Assembly (NCBI RefSeq): GCF_007904085.1
Contig: NZ_CP042326.1
Coordinates: forward strand, 744,001-808,000
Source: Euhalothece natronophila Z-M001
GTDB lineage: Bacteria > Cyanobacteriota > Cyanobacteriia > Cyanobacteriales > Rubidibacteraceae
DNA: 64,000 bases
Reading direction: 5' to 3'
The notes under the pieces are model-generated. The model did not search any database, had not been told where the DNA came from, and worked only from the letters and a program-made list of their open reading frames with translations. How positions within the stretch are numbered: the first letter of the stretch is position 1; every line of letters begins with the position of its first letter. Made by a program: the position numbers and the translations under genes. Of this stretch, positions 46,039-55,199 are shown one piece after another.

Positions 46039-47124
46039 TTAAAAGGGTTTCCAGATCTTCAAAAGTTGAATTAAACGAGCAATAGGAAGAGGAAATTCTA
46101 ATGTTGTTTGCCCTGAATTCCAATGAGCTTGTCTAACTCTATTTATTTTTGTTTTAAGTGAGCTTTTAGGAGCATTTACCTGAAAATTTAGAAACGAACC
46201 ATTTTCAGTACAATCCATTATAGAAACTTCATTTTTTTTAGGAAATTTTATTAAACGGAATAATTTTTTATAGGCTTTATCAGCTTGACGCTCTATTTGA
46301 TCTAAATTACATTGGCTTTGTTCTTTAAAGTATTCTACAATTCCTGAAAAGAATAGATCATTTGATTTGGAAGTGGGAGCAATTACGGATTCTAAAGCGA
46401 TACCAGCATTAGGCATTATAACTCCATCATTATCTTGATATCCCTCAGTGCTAGGGAACTCGATCTCTAAAATATTTTCTATTAATAGATGATAAGCAAA
46501 AATGCATGAACGTGGATATTTATTATGTTTTAATTCATCTGTGCTAATCCCTGAAATATTTAAGTTAGGAATATCTGGTTTATGTCTAGAGGATATTGCA
46601 AAGTATAATCCTACCCATTCATATTGTGAAAAACTTCTCATTAACATTCCTTGGGTATTTCCGAACCATCCAGTATCGACTAAAATAATTTTTTCTTTTC
46701 CCTCTAAAAGATTTCCTAAATACTTTTTAAAGTTCATATGCTGTTTCAAAAAATAATTATTTTCTAAATTATTTTCTCTATATATTTTTTTAATATATTC
46801 TGGATTTCTTAAAATACTATAATCAAAAACATAATCAAAATCAGTATATAAGCAAGATTTAGTACAAGCTAATCTAGAAATATAAAGATCCTTTTCAGTT
46901 AGGTTACATTTAAGATTATTTAATTTGCGGTATAATTGATACAAGTATCTTAACCGTAAGCCTCCACGAGCCATATACAATATAATATAACTATCATTAT
47001 AATTATTAGTTATTTCTTTATGAAGAAGGTGACAGAATTCATAAAAAATTGGACCTAGTATGTTTTTTGAAAATAAAAATCTTTCTTGGATTATTTTACT
47101 TTCTAATTTATTTAATGTTTTCAT
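46039..47124 (-). CDS. Stand-alone COG5610 C-terminal-like domain protein, paralog 1
   Basis: 361 residues from MKTLNKLESKI (the frame extends five codons further to 47139). It is not a known enzyme. Visible landmarks: IILYMARGGLRLRYLYQLYR, EKDLYISRLACTKSCLY, KIILVDTGWFGNTQGMLMRS, HNKYPRSC and SGQTTLEFPLPIARL at the C-terminus. The first three align with the C-terminal domain of the HAD-type protein just downstream. No membrane segment. Very AT-rich with no HIP1. First of three tandem paralogs by position, last in transcription order; 28 bp after paralog 2's neighbour-leader region. Role unknown. Confidence 0.7.
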   Translation of the reverse strand: MKTLNKLESKIIQERFLFSKNILGPIFYEFCHLLHKEITNNYNDSYIILYMARGGLRLRYLYQLYRKLNNLKCNLTEKDLYISRLACTKSCLYTDFDYVFDYSILRNPEYIKKIYRENNLENNYFLKQHMNFKKYLGNLLEGKEKIILVDTGWFGNTQGMLMRSFSQYEWVGLYFAISSRHKPDIPNLNISGISTDELKHNKYPRSCIFAYHLLIENILEIEFPSTEGYQDNDGVIMPNAGIALESVIAPTSKSNDLFFSGIVEYFKEQSQCNLDQIERQADKAYKKLFRLIKFPKKNEVSIMDCTENGSFLNFQVNAPKSSLKTKINRVRQAHWNSGQTTLEFPLPIARLIQLLKIWKPF

Positions 47125-47166
47125 ATTTAATTTGAGCATAATTTATAAAAAATATAATTCAATTAC

Positions 47167-48360
47167 TTAAAAGTGTTCCCAGATTTTCAAAAGTTGAATT
47201 AAACGAGCAATAGGAAGAGGAAATTCTAATGTTGTTTGTCCTGATCTCCAAGGTGATGTTTTTACTAAAGACCTTTTAGCTTGGAAAGATTTTAACTCTT
47301 TGCTCTTTTTAAGAACCTCAGGTGAGTCACTGGTACTACAATCCATCATAGACAACTCACTTTTTCTAGGAAATTTTATTAAACGAAATAAATGCTTATA
47401 GGCTTCGTTAGCTTTATTATGTATTTTATTTGAATCAAATTGCTTTTGTTCCTTAAAGTATTCTATAATTCCTAAAAAATATGGATTCTTATCATTTAAG
47501 TTAGGAGCAATTGTAGATTCTGAAGCTATACCATTAATAGGCATTACTTTTCCCTCGTTATATTGATACTCTTCAGTGCTAGGAAAATCGATCTTTAAAA
47601 CAGCCTCAATTAATAGAGAATGAGAAAAAATACATGAACGTGGATATTTATTATGTCTAATTTCATCTGAGCTAACTCCTAGAATATGCTTTAAGTGAGC
47701 ATTATTAGAATTATTTTTTGGTCTAGATTTTGCATAAAAATATAATCCTATCCATTCATATTGCGAGAAGCTTCTCATTAGCATACCTTGAGTGGTTCCG
47801 CTCCCTCCACTATCGACTAAAATAATTTTTTGTTTTCCTTCTAAAAGGTCATCTAAATATTTTTTGAGCCTTATATTATGTTCCAAAAAATAGCTTTTTA
47901 ACCAGTAACTTTCCTGATATCTATTTTTTAATTTTTCAATATAAAGTTCCCCTTGCTTACAGCCATCTCGAAAATTTTGACTTAAATCTTGCGCTTTTAT
48001 TATCGATTCAAAAATTTCAGTAAAACTACTGGAATGTTCTGTTGTCATAATAAAATCAAAAACATAATCAAAATCAGTATATAAGCAGGATTTAGCACAA
48101 CAGAATCTAGAAATATAAAAATCCTTTTCAACAAGTTTGCATTTTAAGTTATTTGATTGGCGGTATAATTGATATAAATACCTTAATCTAAGTCCATCGC
48201 GAGCCATATATAATATGATATCAGTATCATGATTGTAATTATTGTTTACTTCTTCATGCAGAAGATGACAAAATTCATAAAAAATCGGCCCTAGTATATT
48301 TTTTGAAAATGAAATTCTTTCCTGCATTATTCTACTGTCTAATTCATATAATGTTTTCAT
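47167..48360 (-). CDS. Stand-alone COG5610 C-terminal-like domain protein, paralog 2
   Basis: 397 residues, longest of the three because of an insertion of about 30 residues around positions 110-145 (TTEHSSSFTEIFESIIKAQD). It shares DIILYMARDGLRLRYLYQLY, VEKDFYISRF, IILVDSGGSGTTQGMLMRSF and the C-terminal RSGQTTLEFPLPIARLIQLL with its neighbours. In the VD(T/S)GW motif Trp is replaced by Gly. This start (MKTLYELDS) is the conserved one, as the upstream ATG of the other two is ATA here. Confidence 0.7.
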   Translation of the reverse strand: MKTLYELDSRIMQERISFSKNILGPIFYEFCHLLHEEVNNNYNHDTDIILYMARDGLRLRYLYQLYRQSNNLKCKLVEKDFYISRFCCAKSCLYTDFDYVFDFIMTTEHSSSFTEIFESIIKAQDLSQNFRDGCKQGELYIEKLKNRYQESYWLKSYFLEHNIRLKKYLDDLLEGKQKIILVDSGGSGTTQGMLMRSFSQYEWIGLYFYAKSRPKNNSNNAHLKHILGVSSDEIRHNKYPRSCIFSHSLLIEAVLKIDFPSTEEYQYNEGKVMPINGIASESTIAPNLNDKNPYFLGIIEYFKEQKQFDSNKIHNKANEAYKHLFRLIKFPRKSELSMMDCSTSDSPEVLKKSKELKSFQAKRSLVKTSPWRSGQTTLEFPLPIARLIQLLKIWEHF

Positions 48361-48470
48361 TTTTAAGTTGAGTATAATTAATATTTATTGGGTTGTTTTT
48401 TAAAACTAATTTTAACTATTAAAAAAGTAAATTATGCTTTATTATCCTTTGAAATTCTATTAATTTTTAC

Positions 48471-49559
48471 TTAAAAGACTTCCCAGATCTTCAAAAGGTG
48501 AATAAAATGAGCAATAGGAAGAGGAAATTCTAATGTTGTTTGTCCTGACTTCCAATGAGCTTGTCTAATTCTATTTATTTTTGTTTGAAGTGAGCCTTCA
48601 AGATCATCTGCCTGAAGGATTAGAGGCGAATCATTACTAGTACAATCCATCATAGAAACTTCTTTTCTTTTAGGAAATTTTATTAAACGGAATAATTTTT
48701 TGTAGGCTTTATCTGCTTGACACTCTATTTGATCTAAATTACATTGGCTTTGTTCTTTAAAGTATTCTACAATTCCTGAAAAAAATAGGTCATTTGATTT
48801 GGAAGTGGGAGCAATTACGGATTCTGAAGCTATACCAGTATTAGGCATTATAATTCCATCATCATCTTGATATCCCTCAGCGCTAGGGAAATCGATGTTT
48901 AAAATATCTTCTATTAACAGAAAATAAGAAGAAATACATGAACGTGGATATTTATTATGTTTTAGGTCATCTGTGCTAATACCTAAAATATTTAAATCAG
49001 GAATATCTGGTTTATGTCTAGAGATTTTTCCAAAGTATAATCCTATCCATTGATATTGTGAGAAACTTCTCATTAACATTATTTGAATATTTCCTGACCA
49101 TCCAGTATCAACTAAAATAATTTTTTCTTTTTTCTCTACAAGATTATCCAAGTATTTTTTAAGTTTAATATAGTGTTCTAAATAGTAATTTTTTACCAAT
49201 TTAGTTTCTCTATATATTGTCTTGATATATTCTGGATTTGTTTTGATAGCATAATCGAAAACATAATCAAAATCACTATAGAAGCAAGATTTAGTACAAG
49301 CTAATCTAGAAATATAAAAATCCTTTTCAACAAGGCTGCATTTTAAGTTATTTAATTGGCGGTATAATTGATATAAATATCTTAATCTAAGTCCATCGCG
49401 AGCCATATATAATATGATATCAGTATCATGATTGTAATTATTGTGTATTTCTTTATGAAGAAGATGACAAAATTCATAAAATATCGGACCTAGGATATTT
49501 TTTGCAAAAGATGTCTTTTCCTGAGTTATTTTACTGTCTAATTGATTTAATGTTTTCAT
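48471..49559 (-). CDS. Stand-alone COG5610 C-terminal-like domain protein, paralog 3
   Basis: About 362 residues from MKTLNQLDSKI (frame open to 49577). The N-terminal 100 residues are closest to paralog 2 (NHDTDIILYMARDGLRLRYL, VEKDFYISR), whereas residues about 230-310 are almost identical to paralog 1 (SNDLFFSGIVEYFKEQSQCN). The gene is therefore a mosaic, as expected from gene conversion. It is the first of the three in transcription, 27 bp after a GT4 gene. Confidence 0.7.
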   Translation of the reverse strand: MKTLNQLDSKITQEKTSFAKNILGPIFYEFCHLLHKEIHNNYNHDTDIILYMARDGLRLRYLYQLYRQLNNLKCSLVEKDFYISRLACTKSCFYSDFDYVFDYAIKTNPEYIKTIYRETKLVKNYYLEHYIKLKKYLDNLVEKKEKIILVDTGWSGNIQIMLMRSFSQYQWIGLYFGKISRHKPDIPDLNILGISTDDLKHNKYPRSCISSYFLLIEDILNIDFPSAEGYQDDDGIIMPNTGIASESVIAPTSKSNDLFFSGIVEYFKEQSQCNLDQIECQADKAYKKLFRLIKFPKRKEVSMMDCTSNDSPLILQADDLEGSLQTKINRIRQAHWKSGQTTLEFPLPIAHFIHLLKIWEVF

Positions 49560-49586
49560 ATTATTAAACTTGAGCATAATAACTAT

Positions 49587-50723
49587 TTATTGGGTTGTCT
49601 TTTCAAATAAATCTAAATAATGCTGTGCCATAGTCTTCCAGCTATATTGTTCGGCTATGGTTCTAGCAGCTTTTCCCATTCGAGTCCTAAGATTAAGATT
49701 GTTACTTAGGGTAGTGAGGGCTTCGGTTAAAGCCGAAATGTTTTCCGAGTCTGATAAAACTAAACCGCAATCAGAGGTAACTAAATCAGCTGCCCCCACA
49801 GATTTGATTGTGATCACCGGTAAGCCACTTGCCATAGCCTCTAACACAACGAGTCCAAAGGGTTCATAGCGAGAAGGGAAGACAAAAAAGTTAGTAGCGC
49901 GCATAATTTGAGCAATATCTTGGCGATATCCAAGAAAATGCACTCGTTTTTCTAATCCCAATTCTGTTGCTAATTTAGGATAAGGACTGTCTTGGGTGTC
50001 GCCTACCACAGCCAGATGTAATTCCTCAGTAGGGATAAGGGCATGTAGGACCATTTCAAGATTTTTGCGAGAGGTGCGAATATCACCTACAAATAAAGCC
50101 AAAGGAACCTTTTCTGGAAGTTGCCAAACATGACGTGGTTCTGTTCCAGGTGAAAATTCATCAAGATCAACGCCGTTGGGAATGACTTTAATTTTTTCAG
50201 GGGGAAGCACGCTCAATTCTTCTTTTACTTTGTGTGATACAGCAATCACTGACTTGGCTCGGTGAAAGGCTTGTTTTTCCCAAAAAGCATTTAATTTTGT
50301 ATATAACCATTGGTATAAACCGTAAAAGTTACGATGCTGTTTAGCAGTGTGATAGGGAGATCGCGCCCAAGCACTATGGACAAAGTGAACAGCATTCACA
50401 TCGCCAGGAAACTGAGTAATTGCCCCATTCACCTTAATTAGATCAAATTTTTGATGATGTTGACGCAACCAACGGGTACTTTGCCAAGAAAAAATGAAAT
50501 TGCGAAGCAATTCAGTTGGGAAATTGCTAACAGAAATTTTGACCCAATTAACTTCACTGTGCTGACTTAGAAAAGAATCAACAACACTAGCTAAAATAGT
50601 GACCTGATAACCACGGGCAATTGCTTCTTGGACAATTTCATAATTTACTCTTCCTTGGCCATCTCCTTTAATTACTTTATGAGTAACAATGCAGATATGG
50701 TTAGAACTATATTTTTTCATCAA
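49587..50723 (-). CDS. Family 4 (GT-B) glycosyltransferase
   Basis: A 378-residue GT-B enzyme: CIVTHKVIKGDGQGRVNYEI at the start, VIPNGVDLDEFSPG donor loop and EPFGLVVLEAMASGLPVI (EX7E). Retaining transfer in EPS assembly is inferred. It precedes the three paralogs in transcription. A decayed copy of its 3' end is at 42784. Confidence 0.9.
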   Translation of the reverse strand: MMKKYSSNHICIVTHKVIKGDGQGRVNYEIVQEAIARGYQVTILASVVDSFLSQHSEVNWVKISVSNFPTELLRNFIFSWQSTRWLRQHHQKFDLIKVNGAITQFPGDVNAVHFVHSAWARSPYHTAKQHRNFYGLYQWLYTKLNAFWEKQAFHRAKSVIAVSHKVKEELSVLPPEKIKVIPNGVDLDEFSPGTEPRHVWQLPEKVPLALFVGDIRTSRKNLEMVLHALIPTEELHLAVVGDTQDSPYPKLATELGLEKRVHFLGYRQDIAQIMRATNFFVFPSRYEPFGLVVLEAMASGLPVITIKSVGAADLVTSDCGLVLSDSENISALTEALTTLSNNLNLRTRMGKAARTIAEQYSWKTMAQHYLDLFEKTTQ

Positions 50724-50767
50724 CTAAAATAGAGAGATTTGAAGTTTTATTTACATAATAATATTTT

Positions 50768-51622
50768 TTATATTAATTTATGAATATTAGATTTTTTTAT
50801 AATTGGAATCCAAGAGAGAAATGAGCTTTTTCGCAAAAGATAAATTGTCATATGATTAATATATAAAAACAAGAAAAAAAACAATTTTAAGTAGTTAGGG
50901 GTTATATATTTATAACGTTTAATACCTACGTAAAGCCGAGCAGCTTCTGAATAAATCTGGCATTGAGTTAAATAATTAATATTTACTTTATAATCGAGCA
51001 TTCCATTATTTTTTCTATTAAAAACTTTAAGATTTTGATCATGAATAATTTTATAGCCTTTCTTTAAGGCCCGAAGACAAAGTTCAGCATCTTCATAGCC
51101 AAAGAAAATATTTTCATCCCACTGTTCTTGATAAAAAAAGATTCTGGGAAAGACTGTTGCATGGATTACAACGGTTTCAGGGATTTCGCTAGACGTAAAA
51201 TAGCCACGAAAAGTTAGTTTCCCAGGTTTTAGTTCATACCCATCTGGATATTGACTAATTCCTGAAATAATAACTCGATTTTTATCTTCTGAAGGCATTT
51301 GCTGATATTGCTCTAAAGCAGAAGCTATAAAATTAGGTTGTACACAAACATCATCGTCAATAAAGCATACTAAGTCAGTATTAGGTATAGCATTCACAGC
51401 ATTATTACGATTAGGACAGACACCCCTTTGGGGACCAGTAAGATAAATAGTTCCAGGATATTTTTCAGTAATGCAACGATTTTGCTGTTGAACTTCCTGA
51501 TTAGGTGAGTCATCAGAAACAATAACATGAGCAGGCTTAACCGTAGAATTCCAAAGGGCATTTAAACAAAGGTCTAGCTCCTTTGTCCGATTTCTAGTTG
51601 TAATGCAAGCAGATAGTTTCAT
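50768..51622 (-). CDS. Family 2 glycosyltransferase
   Basis: A 284-residue GT-A enzyme: SACITTRNRTKELDLCLNAL, VIVSDDSPNQEVQ, metal-binding VCFIDDDVCVQPNFI and FFGYEDAELCLRALKKG. A hydrophobic stretch near the C-terminus (FFFLFLYINHMTIYLL) may be a membrane anchor. Its ATG overlaps the restored stop of the upstream GT2 gene as ATGA, which implies translational coupling. Confidence 0.88.
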   Translation of the reverse strand: MKLSACITTRNRTKELDLCLNALWNSTVKPAHVIVSDDSPNQEVQQQNRCITEKYPGTIYLTGPQRGVCPNRNNAVNAIPNTDLVCFIDDDVCVQPNFIASALEQYQQMPSEDKNRVIISGISQYPDGYELKPGKLTFRGYFTSSEIPETVVIHATVFPRIFFYQEQWDENIFFGYEDAELCLRALKKGYKIIHDQNLKVFNRKNNGMLDYKVNINYLTQCQIYSEAARLYVGIKRYKYITPNYLKLFFFLFLYINHMTIYLLRKSSFLSWIPIIKKSNIHKLI

Positions 51623-51732
51623 CTCTTTTTAAAGATAGTTGCTGTTAACTTAATTAAATTAAATTGACTTTGTTTCCAAAAATTCGGAATAACTAAAAAA
51701 CTAAGATTTTTGAGCCAAAATCGAATGAGATA
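51619..51732 (-). other. Out-of-frame 3' extension of the upstream GT2 gene
   Basis: Past the A12 tract another frame stays open: YLIRFWLKNLSFLVIPNFWK, then QSQFNLIKLTATIFKKR, ending in TGA at 51619-51621. That stop forms ATGA with the next gene's start. With ten or thirteen A the two frames join. This looks like the original C-terminus. Confidence 0.7.
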
Positions 51733-52619
51733 TTTTTTTTTTTTGCTTTGCTATAAAAGTGCCAATCTAAAATTAGTTTTGAAACTTCTATTCCTTCTGC
51801 GAAATCCCATTTTTTTTGTAGATAGTATTGAGTTCGCCGATAAGGTAAATTCCGTAATAAGCTCACTTTTTCAGGATATTGAATATATTTGAGAAAATTA
51901 TTTAGATATTGATTTGTCATTTCAATTCCAGATTGTGATCGCTGCTGTTTTTCAACTGTCAAATTACTACTAGCATGATTATTAGAATCATGAATCCGAT
52001 AATTTGCTAATGGATCATTTAATCCCACCACTTCCCCTAAAAAGGCAGTACAAAAAACCAGACAGCCGTCAGCACACAAACGCCACTTAACAGGATCAAT
52101 TGGAAAAACTTTATTAAGGGCACTACGACGATAAGCTAACCCAGAAGTAGGAGGATAGTGCCAAGCATTCCCTGTTTTAAGAATAATTTTGGCTAAGTTA
52201 TCATCTGGAATCCATCCATATTTACCGTGATTAATAATCTTGTCATCACTATCAATGACATTGAGAGGGTGCATTATACCAATAATGTCGGATTGACTCC
52301 TAAAAATATCGACAATCTTTTTTAATTTATTGGGTAGCCAAATATCATCGGCATCCAAAAAAGCGATAATTTCGCCACTTGATGCTTCAAAAGCGGTATT
52401 AAAAGCAGCCCCTTGTCCCTGATTTTCTTGAAAAATTGAGGTGATTTTATCAGGGGCTTTCTGGTGTAGTTGTTCAATTACTTGATAGCTATTATCAGTA
52501 GAACCATCATCAACAATGATAATTTCATAATTGCGATAAGTTTGATTAAGAACAGAATTAATTGTCGATTCAAGGTATTGAGCATAGTTGTAGTTAGAGA
52601 CTAGAACAGAAACTTTCAT
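51693..52619 (-). CDS. Family 2 glycosyltransferase, frameshifted near its 3' end at an A12 tract
   Basis: A 308-codon frame with intact catalytic domain: VSVLVSNYNYAQYLESTINS, IIVDDGSTDNSYQV, metal-binding AFLDADDIWLPNKL and ADGCLVFCTAFLGEV. The last 15 codons (NISFDFGSKILVF) follow a run of twelve A (51733-51744 on the minus strand) and appear to be out of frame. The other frame gives a better C-terminus and a coupled stop at 51619. Polymerase slippage on A12 could yield a mixture of both products. The truncation affects only the C-terminal tail, so activity may persist. Confidence 0.8.
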   Translation of the reverse strand: MKVSVLVSNYNYAQYLESTINSVLNQTYRNYEIIIVDDGSTDNSYQVIEQLHQKAPDKITSIFQENQGQGAAFNTAFEASSGEIIAFLDADDIWLPNKLKKIVDIFRSQSDIIGIMHPLNVIDSDDKIINHGKYGWIPDDNLAKIILKTGNAWHYPPTSGLAYRRSALNKVFPIDPVKWRLCADGCLVFCTAFLGEVVGLNDPLANYRIHDSNNHASSNLTVEKQQRSQSGIEMTNQYLNNFLKYIQYPEKVSLLRNLPYRRTQYYLQKKWDFAEGIEVSKLILDWHFYSKAKKKNISFDFGSKILVF

Positions 52620-52636
52620 GCTAAGAAAATCCTCTA

Positions 52637-53680
52637 CTATTTTTGAGCTTTATTGACTAAGGGCGAAGAACTTTCAACCTCAAAGAAAGAATGATTTGCT
52701 ATATCAAACTTAATTTGGTTAACCAAGGTCTCTAATCTCTCATCAATTGAAGAAATTACTTTATCACTACTTAGATAGGGTTGAGAATACGCAGCATATA
52801 ATAAAGCTTTAGCGACTTTTTCTTTACTAATTAACCAGTTAGAAATCTTTGTTCTAGCACCAAAAATAATTTTTTTAGGTAGAGATCTCTGAGTTTTCAT
52901 AATTGCTGAAGCTGGCCACAATGATGGTAAATCAATCGGTTGATAATTGAATCCAATTGAGCTACAGTGATCTACCCATTTAAAATCAAGAATGCATTCT
53001 AATGTTTTAACTGGAATCCAAGGAGTACGTAAAGCATCACTGACAATCGCACCATGAAGTGCATCAGTTACTAACACTTCTGCTAGATTAATTTTGTTAA
53101 TTATCTCTATAGGAGATTCTCGTGGATCAATATAGGTAAAGCCAATACTATTACAGATGTTCTGCCAAGGGGAAAGCTGTGCTGATGATATATGAGGCAT
53201 GAATGCTACTCCCTTTTTCTCCACAGACTGACTTGTGGGTATTATCTTTCTTAATAAATAAGCTCCATCTGCTACAGCTACTTTATTAGGAAGACCTAAC
53301 ACATGAGCTGATAAGGGTCCTCGTACCCAATAAAACCTTTTTGAGTCAGTATATTGTTCTTGTGGTGAGGCAATTGGTAACTTAAAGGATACTTTAGATT
53401 TGGCATACGGAAAATTTAACCCAAAACCGAATTGATTTTTCATCATCCCGTATCCACATCCTGTACCTGCAATTACAGCTTTATTTGAAGAAGTAAAACC
53501 TTGTAGGAGACTATTAGATAAATAACTTCCAATAGAAAGAAGGCTAATATCTGAAATTATCTTCTCAGGTCTTGTTTCTTCAGTTGTAATAATTTCTAAG
53601 TGATCGCCAAGCAATTGGCTCCAGATTAGAGGGTTTAGTTGATCTCCGAAATTAGGAAAATTTTGGTAAGCGAGTTTCAT
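52637..53680 (-). CDS. Polysaccharide pyruvyl transferase family protein
   Basis: A 347-residue protein of the CsaB/ExoV-like family, which adds ketal-linked pyruvate from phosphoenolpyruvate to sugars of surface polymers. N-terminal NFPNFGDQLNPLIWSQLLGD, FYWVRGPLSAHVLGL, VADGAYLL, and LVTDALHGAIVSDALRTPWI (the conserved D-x-LHG-xI segment) are visible. Pyruvylation would make the EPS anionic. A truncated copy of its 3' end follows upstream at 53771-54037. It is 17 bp from the GT2 gene downstream. Confidence 0.85.
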   Translation of the reverse strand: MKLAYQNFPNFGDQLNPLIWSQLLGDHLEIITTEETRPEKIISDISLLSIGSYLSNSLLQGFTSSNKAVIAGTGCGYGMMKNQFGFGLNFPYAKSKVSFKLPIASPQEQYTDSKRFYWVRGPLSAHVLGLPNKVAVADGAYLLRKIIPTSQSVEKKGVAFMPHISSAQLSPWQNICNSIGFTYIDPRESPIEIINKINLAEVLVTDALHGAIVSDALRTPWIPVKTLECILDFKWVDHCSSIGFNYQPIDLPSLWPASAIMKTQRSLPKKIIFGARTKISNWLISKEKVAKALLYAAYSQPYLSSDKVISSIDERLETLVNQIKFDIANHSFFEVESSSPLVNKAQK

Positions 53681-53770
53681 GGCAAAAAAAATTAATTTGT
53701 ATAAACGTAAAACCTAGACTTTTGTCCAGCTTCTTCATGATTAGCATATCAATATCATATCGCCGAATTA

Positions 53771-54037
53771 CTAATGCAGGTAGAAAGAATTGACTAAAGA
53801 AGACATAGTTTGAGTACTAAAAAAAGTATGTTCTTCGATATCTATTTTGATTTAGTCAACTAAAGCCTCTAATTTCTTATCAATTGAAGAAATTACTTGA
53901 TCACTACTTAGATAGGGTTGAGAATACGCAGCATATAATAAAGCTTTAGCGACTTCTTCTTTACTAATTAACCAGTTAGAAATCTTTGTTCTAGCACCAA
54001 AAATATTTTTTTTAGGTAGAGATCTCGAAGTTTTCAT
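53771..54037 (-). pseudogene. Partial duplicate of the pyruvyl transferase 3' end
   Basis: From 54037 the frame reads MKTSRSLPKKNIFGARTKIS, NWLISKEEVAKALLYAAYSQ and so on, almost identical to residues from about 262 onward of the gene at 52637. It has a TAA after LEALVD (53852), then continues IKIDIEEHTFF, matching IKFDIANHSFF of the intact gene, to a TAG at 53771. No start-side domain exists, so this is a duplication remnant. Confidence 0.85.
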
Positions 54038-54111
54038 TATATAGAAAAGAAAATTCTCTCGCTCTATTTCGTTACGGTTTACTTACTATGTATGGAATCC
54101 CCTTTTAACAC

Positions 54112-55164
54112 CTAAGATTTATATGATTTATCTTTGTTAATTACTATTAACAAATTAAGCAATTGTTTAAGTCTAAAACGCAATCGGTATTTTAATAAAG
54201 TGCGATAACTAAAGTCACAAATGACAATTGGAAAAGATAAGAAAATACAAAATAATATAGGGTAATCATCAATTACTTTTACCAAAAAATTGGGTAAAAG
54301 ACTTAAATAGCGAAGATGGACGTAGCTTCGATACACAACTGACAGGAAAAAATAATGATTTTTTGGAAATGAAAAAGCCTCAGGAAATTGAATCTTTAAA
54401 CGTTCAAGCATTGGATCAAGTTCACTTTCTTTTAAGATATTCAAAAGGTATTTTCCTGTATAATCTACCCCAAATAAAATGCAATTTTCTAAATATTTGG
54501 TATTTCGATTTTTGGAATTATCCAACTCTGTATGACAAATTTCACTAAATTTCTTTTTAATGCTGTTGACTCCCCCTAAATAGGAAAGATGCCAGCCAGC
54601 GTTGGGAAATACAAGGTCAGTTCGTTCATTCCATGTTGCTTCTGGTTGCCCTAAAATGAAAGCCATATGTTTATCTTGTAGTTGATTACCTCGGCAAGCC
54701 ATTGGTCCATCATCCCATTGCCTTGGCAGTTGCCAATTTGCAAAATAAATTGAATGGTTTAACAGGAGCCTTGTGGGCTGAGAAAGGTTTGATGAAAGCT
54801 CTTTAATGACACCACATTTAGGAATTTCATCTAAATCTCCTACAATAACTAAGTCATCAGGTTTAATATCAACTAAGCCTTTGAGAATGGCAGCATGTTG
54901 ATATTTTTCTCTAGCCCAAGGAGAATCTGTTTCAGTGGGCATATCATCGACAACCACATGAATGATCTGGTTTTGAAATTCTTGATAACTCGATTTATTC
55001 TGGGCATAGTATAAAGGCTTTGGTTCTCCACGAAAAGTTGTTGTTGCTTCTACTAAAACGAAAAAGTCAACGCATTGACTCAACTCATTGAGCCGAAAAG
55101 ATAACAACTCTAGTTCACAGTTAAAAAGGAAACAATCCCATACTTTAGACATATTTTTCACCAA
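54112..55164 (-). CDS. GT17 family glycosyltransferase
   Basis: A 350-residue protein of the family related to beta-1,4-N-acetylglucosaminyltransferase. WDCFLFNCELELLSFRLNEL, FFVLVEATTTFRGEPKPLYY, DLVIVGDLDEIPKCGVI (DxD) and GWHLSYLGGVNSIKKKFSEI are the family blocks. The C-terminal 60 residues are hydrophobic and then basic, perhaps a membrane-associated tail. GT17 members are uncommon in EPS loci; sugar specificity is inferred only from the family. Confidence 0.88.
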   Translation of the reverse strand: MVKNMSKVWDCFLFNCELELLSFRLNELSQCVDFFVLVEATTTFRGEPKPLYYAQNKSSYQEFQNQIIHVVVDDMPTETDSPWAREKYQHAAILKGLVDIKPDDLVIVGDLDEIPKCGVIKELSSNLSQPTRLLLNHSIYFANWQLPRQWDDGPMACRGNQLQDKHMAFILGQPEATWNERTDLVFPNAGWHLSYLGGVNSIKKKFSEICHTELDNSKNRNTKYLENCILFGVDYTGKYLLNILKESELDPMLERLKIQFPEAFSFPKNHYFFLSVVYRSYVHLRYLSLLPNFLVKVIDDYPILFCIFLSFPIVICDFSYRTLLKYRLRFRLKQLLNLLIVINKDKSYKS

Positions 55165-55199
55165 CTTAAATAATGTTTATTTATTGATAATAATTAACT

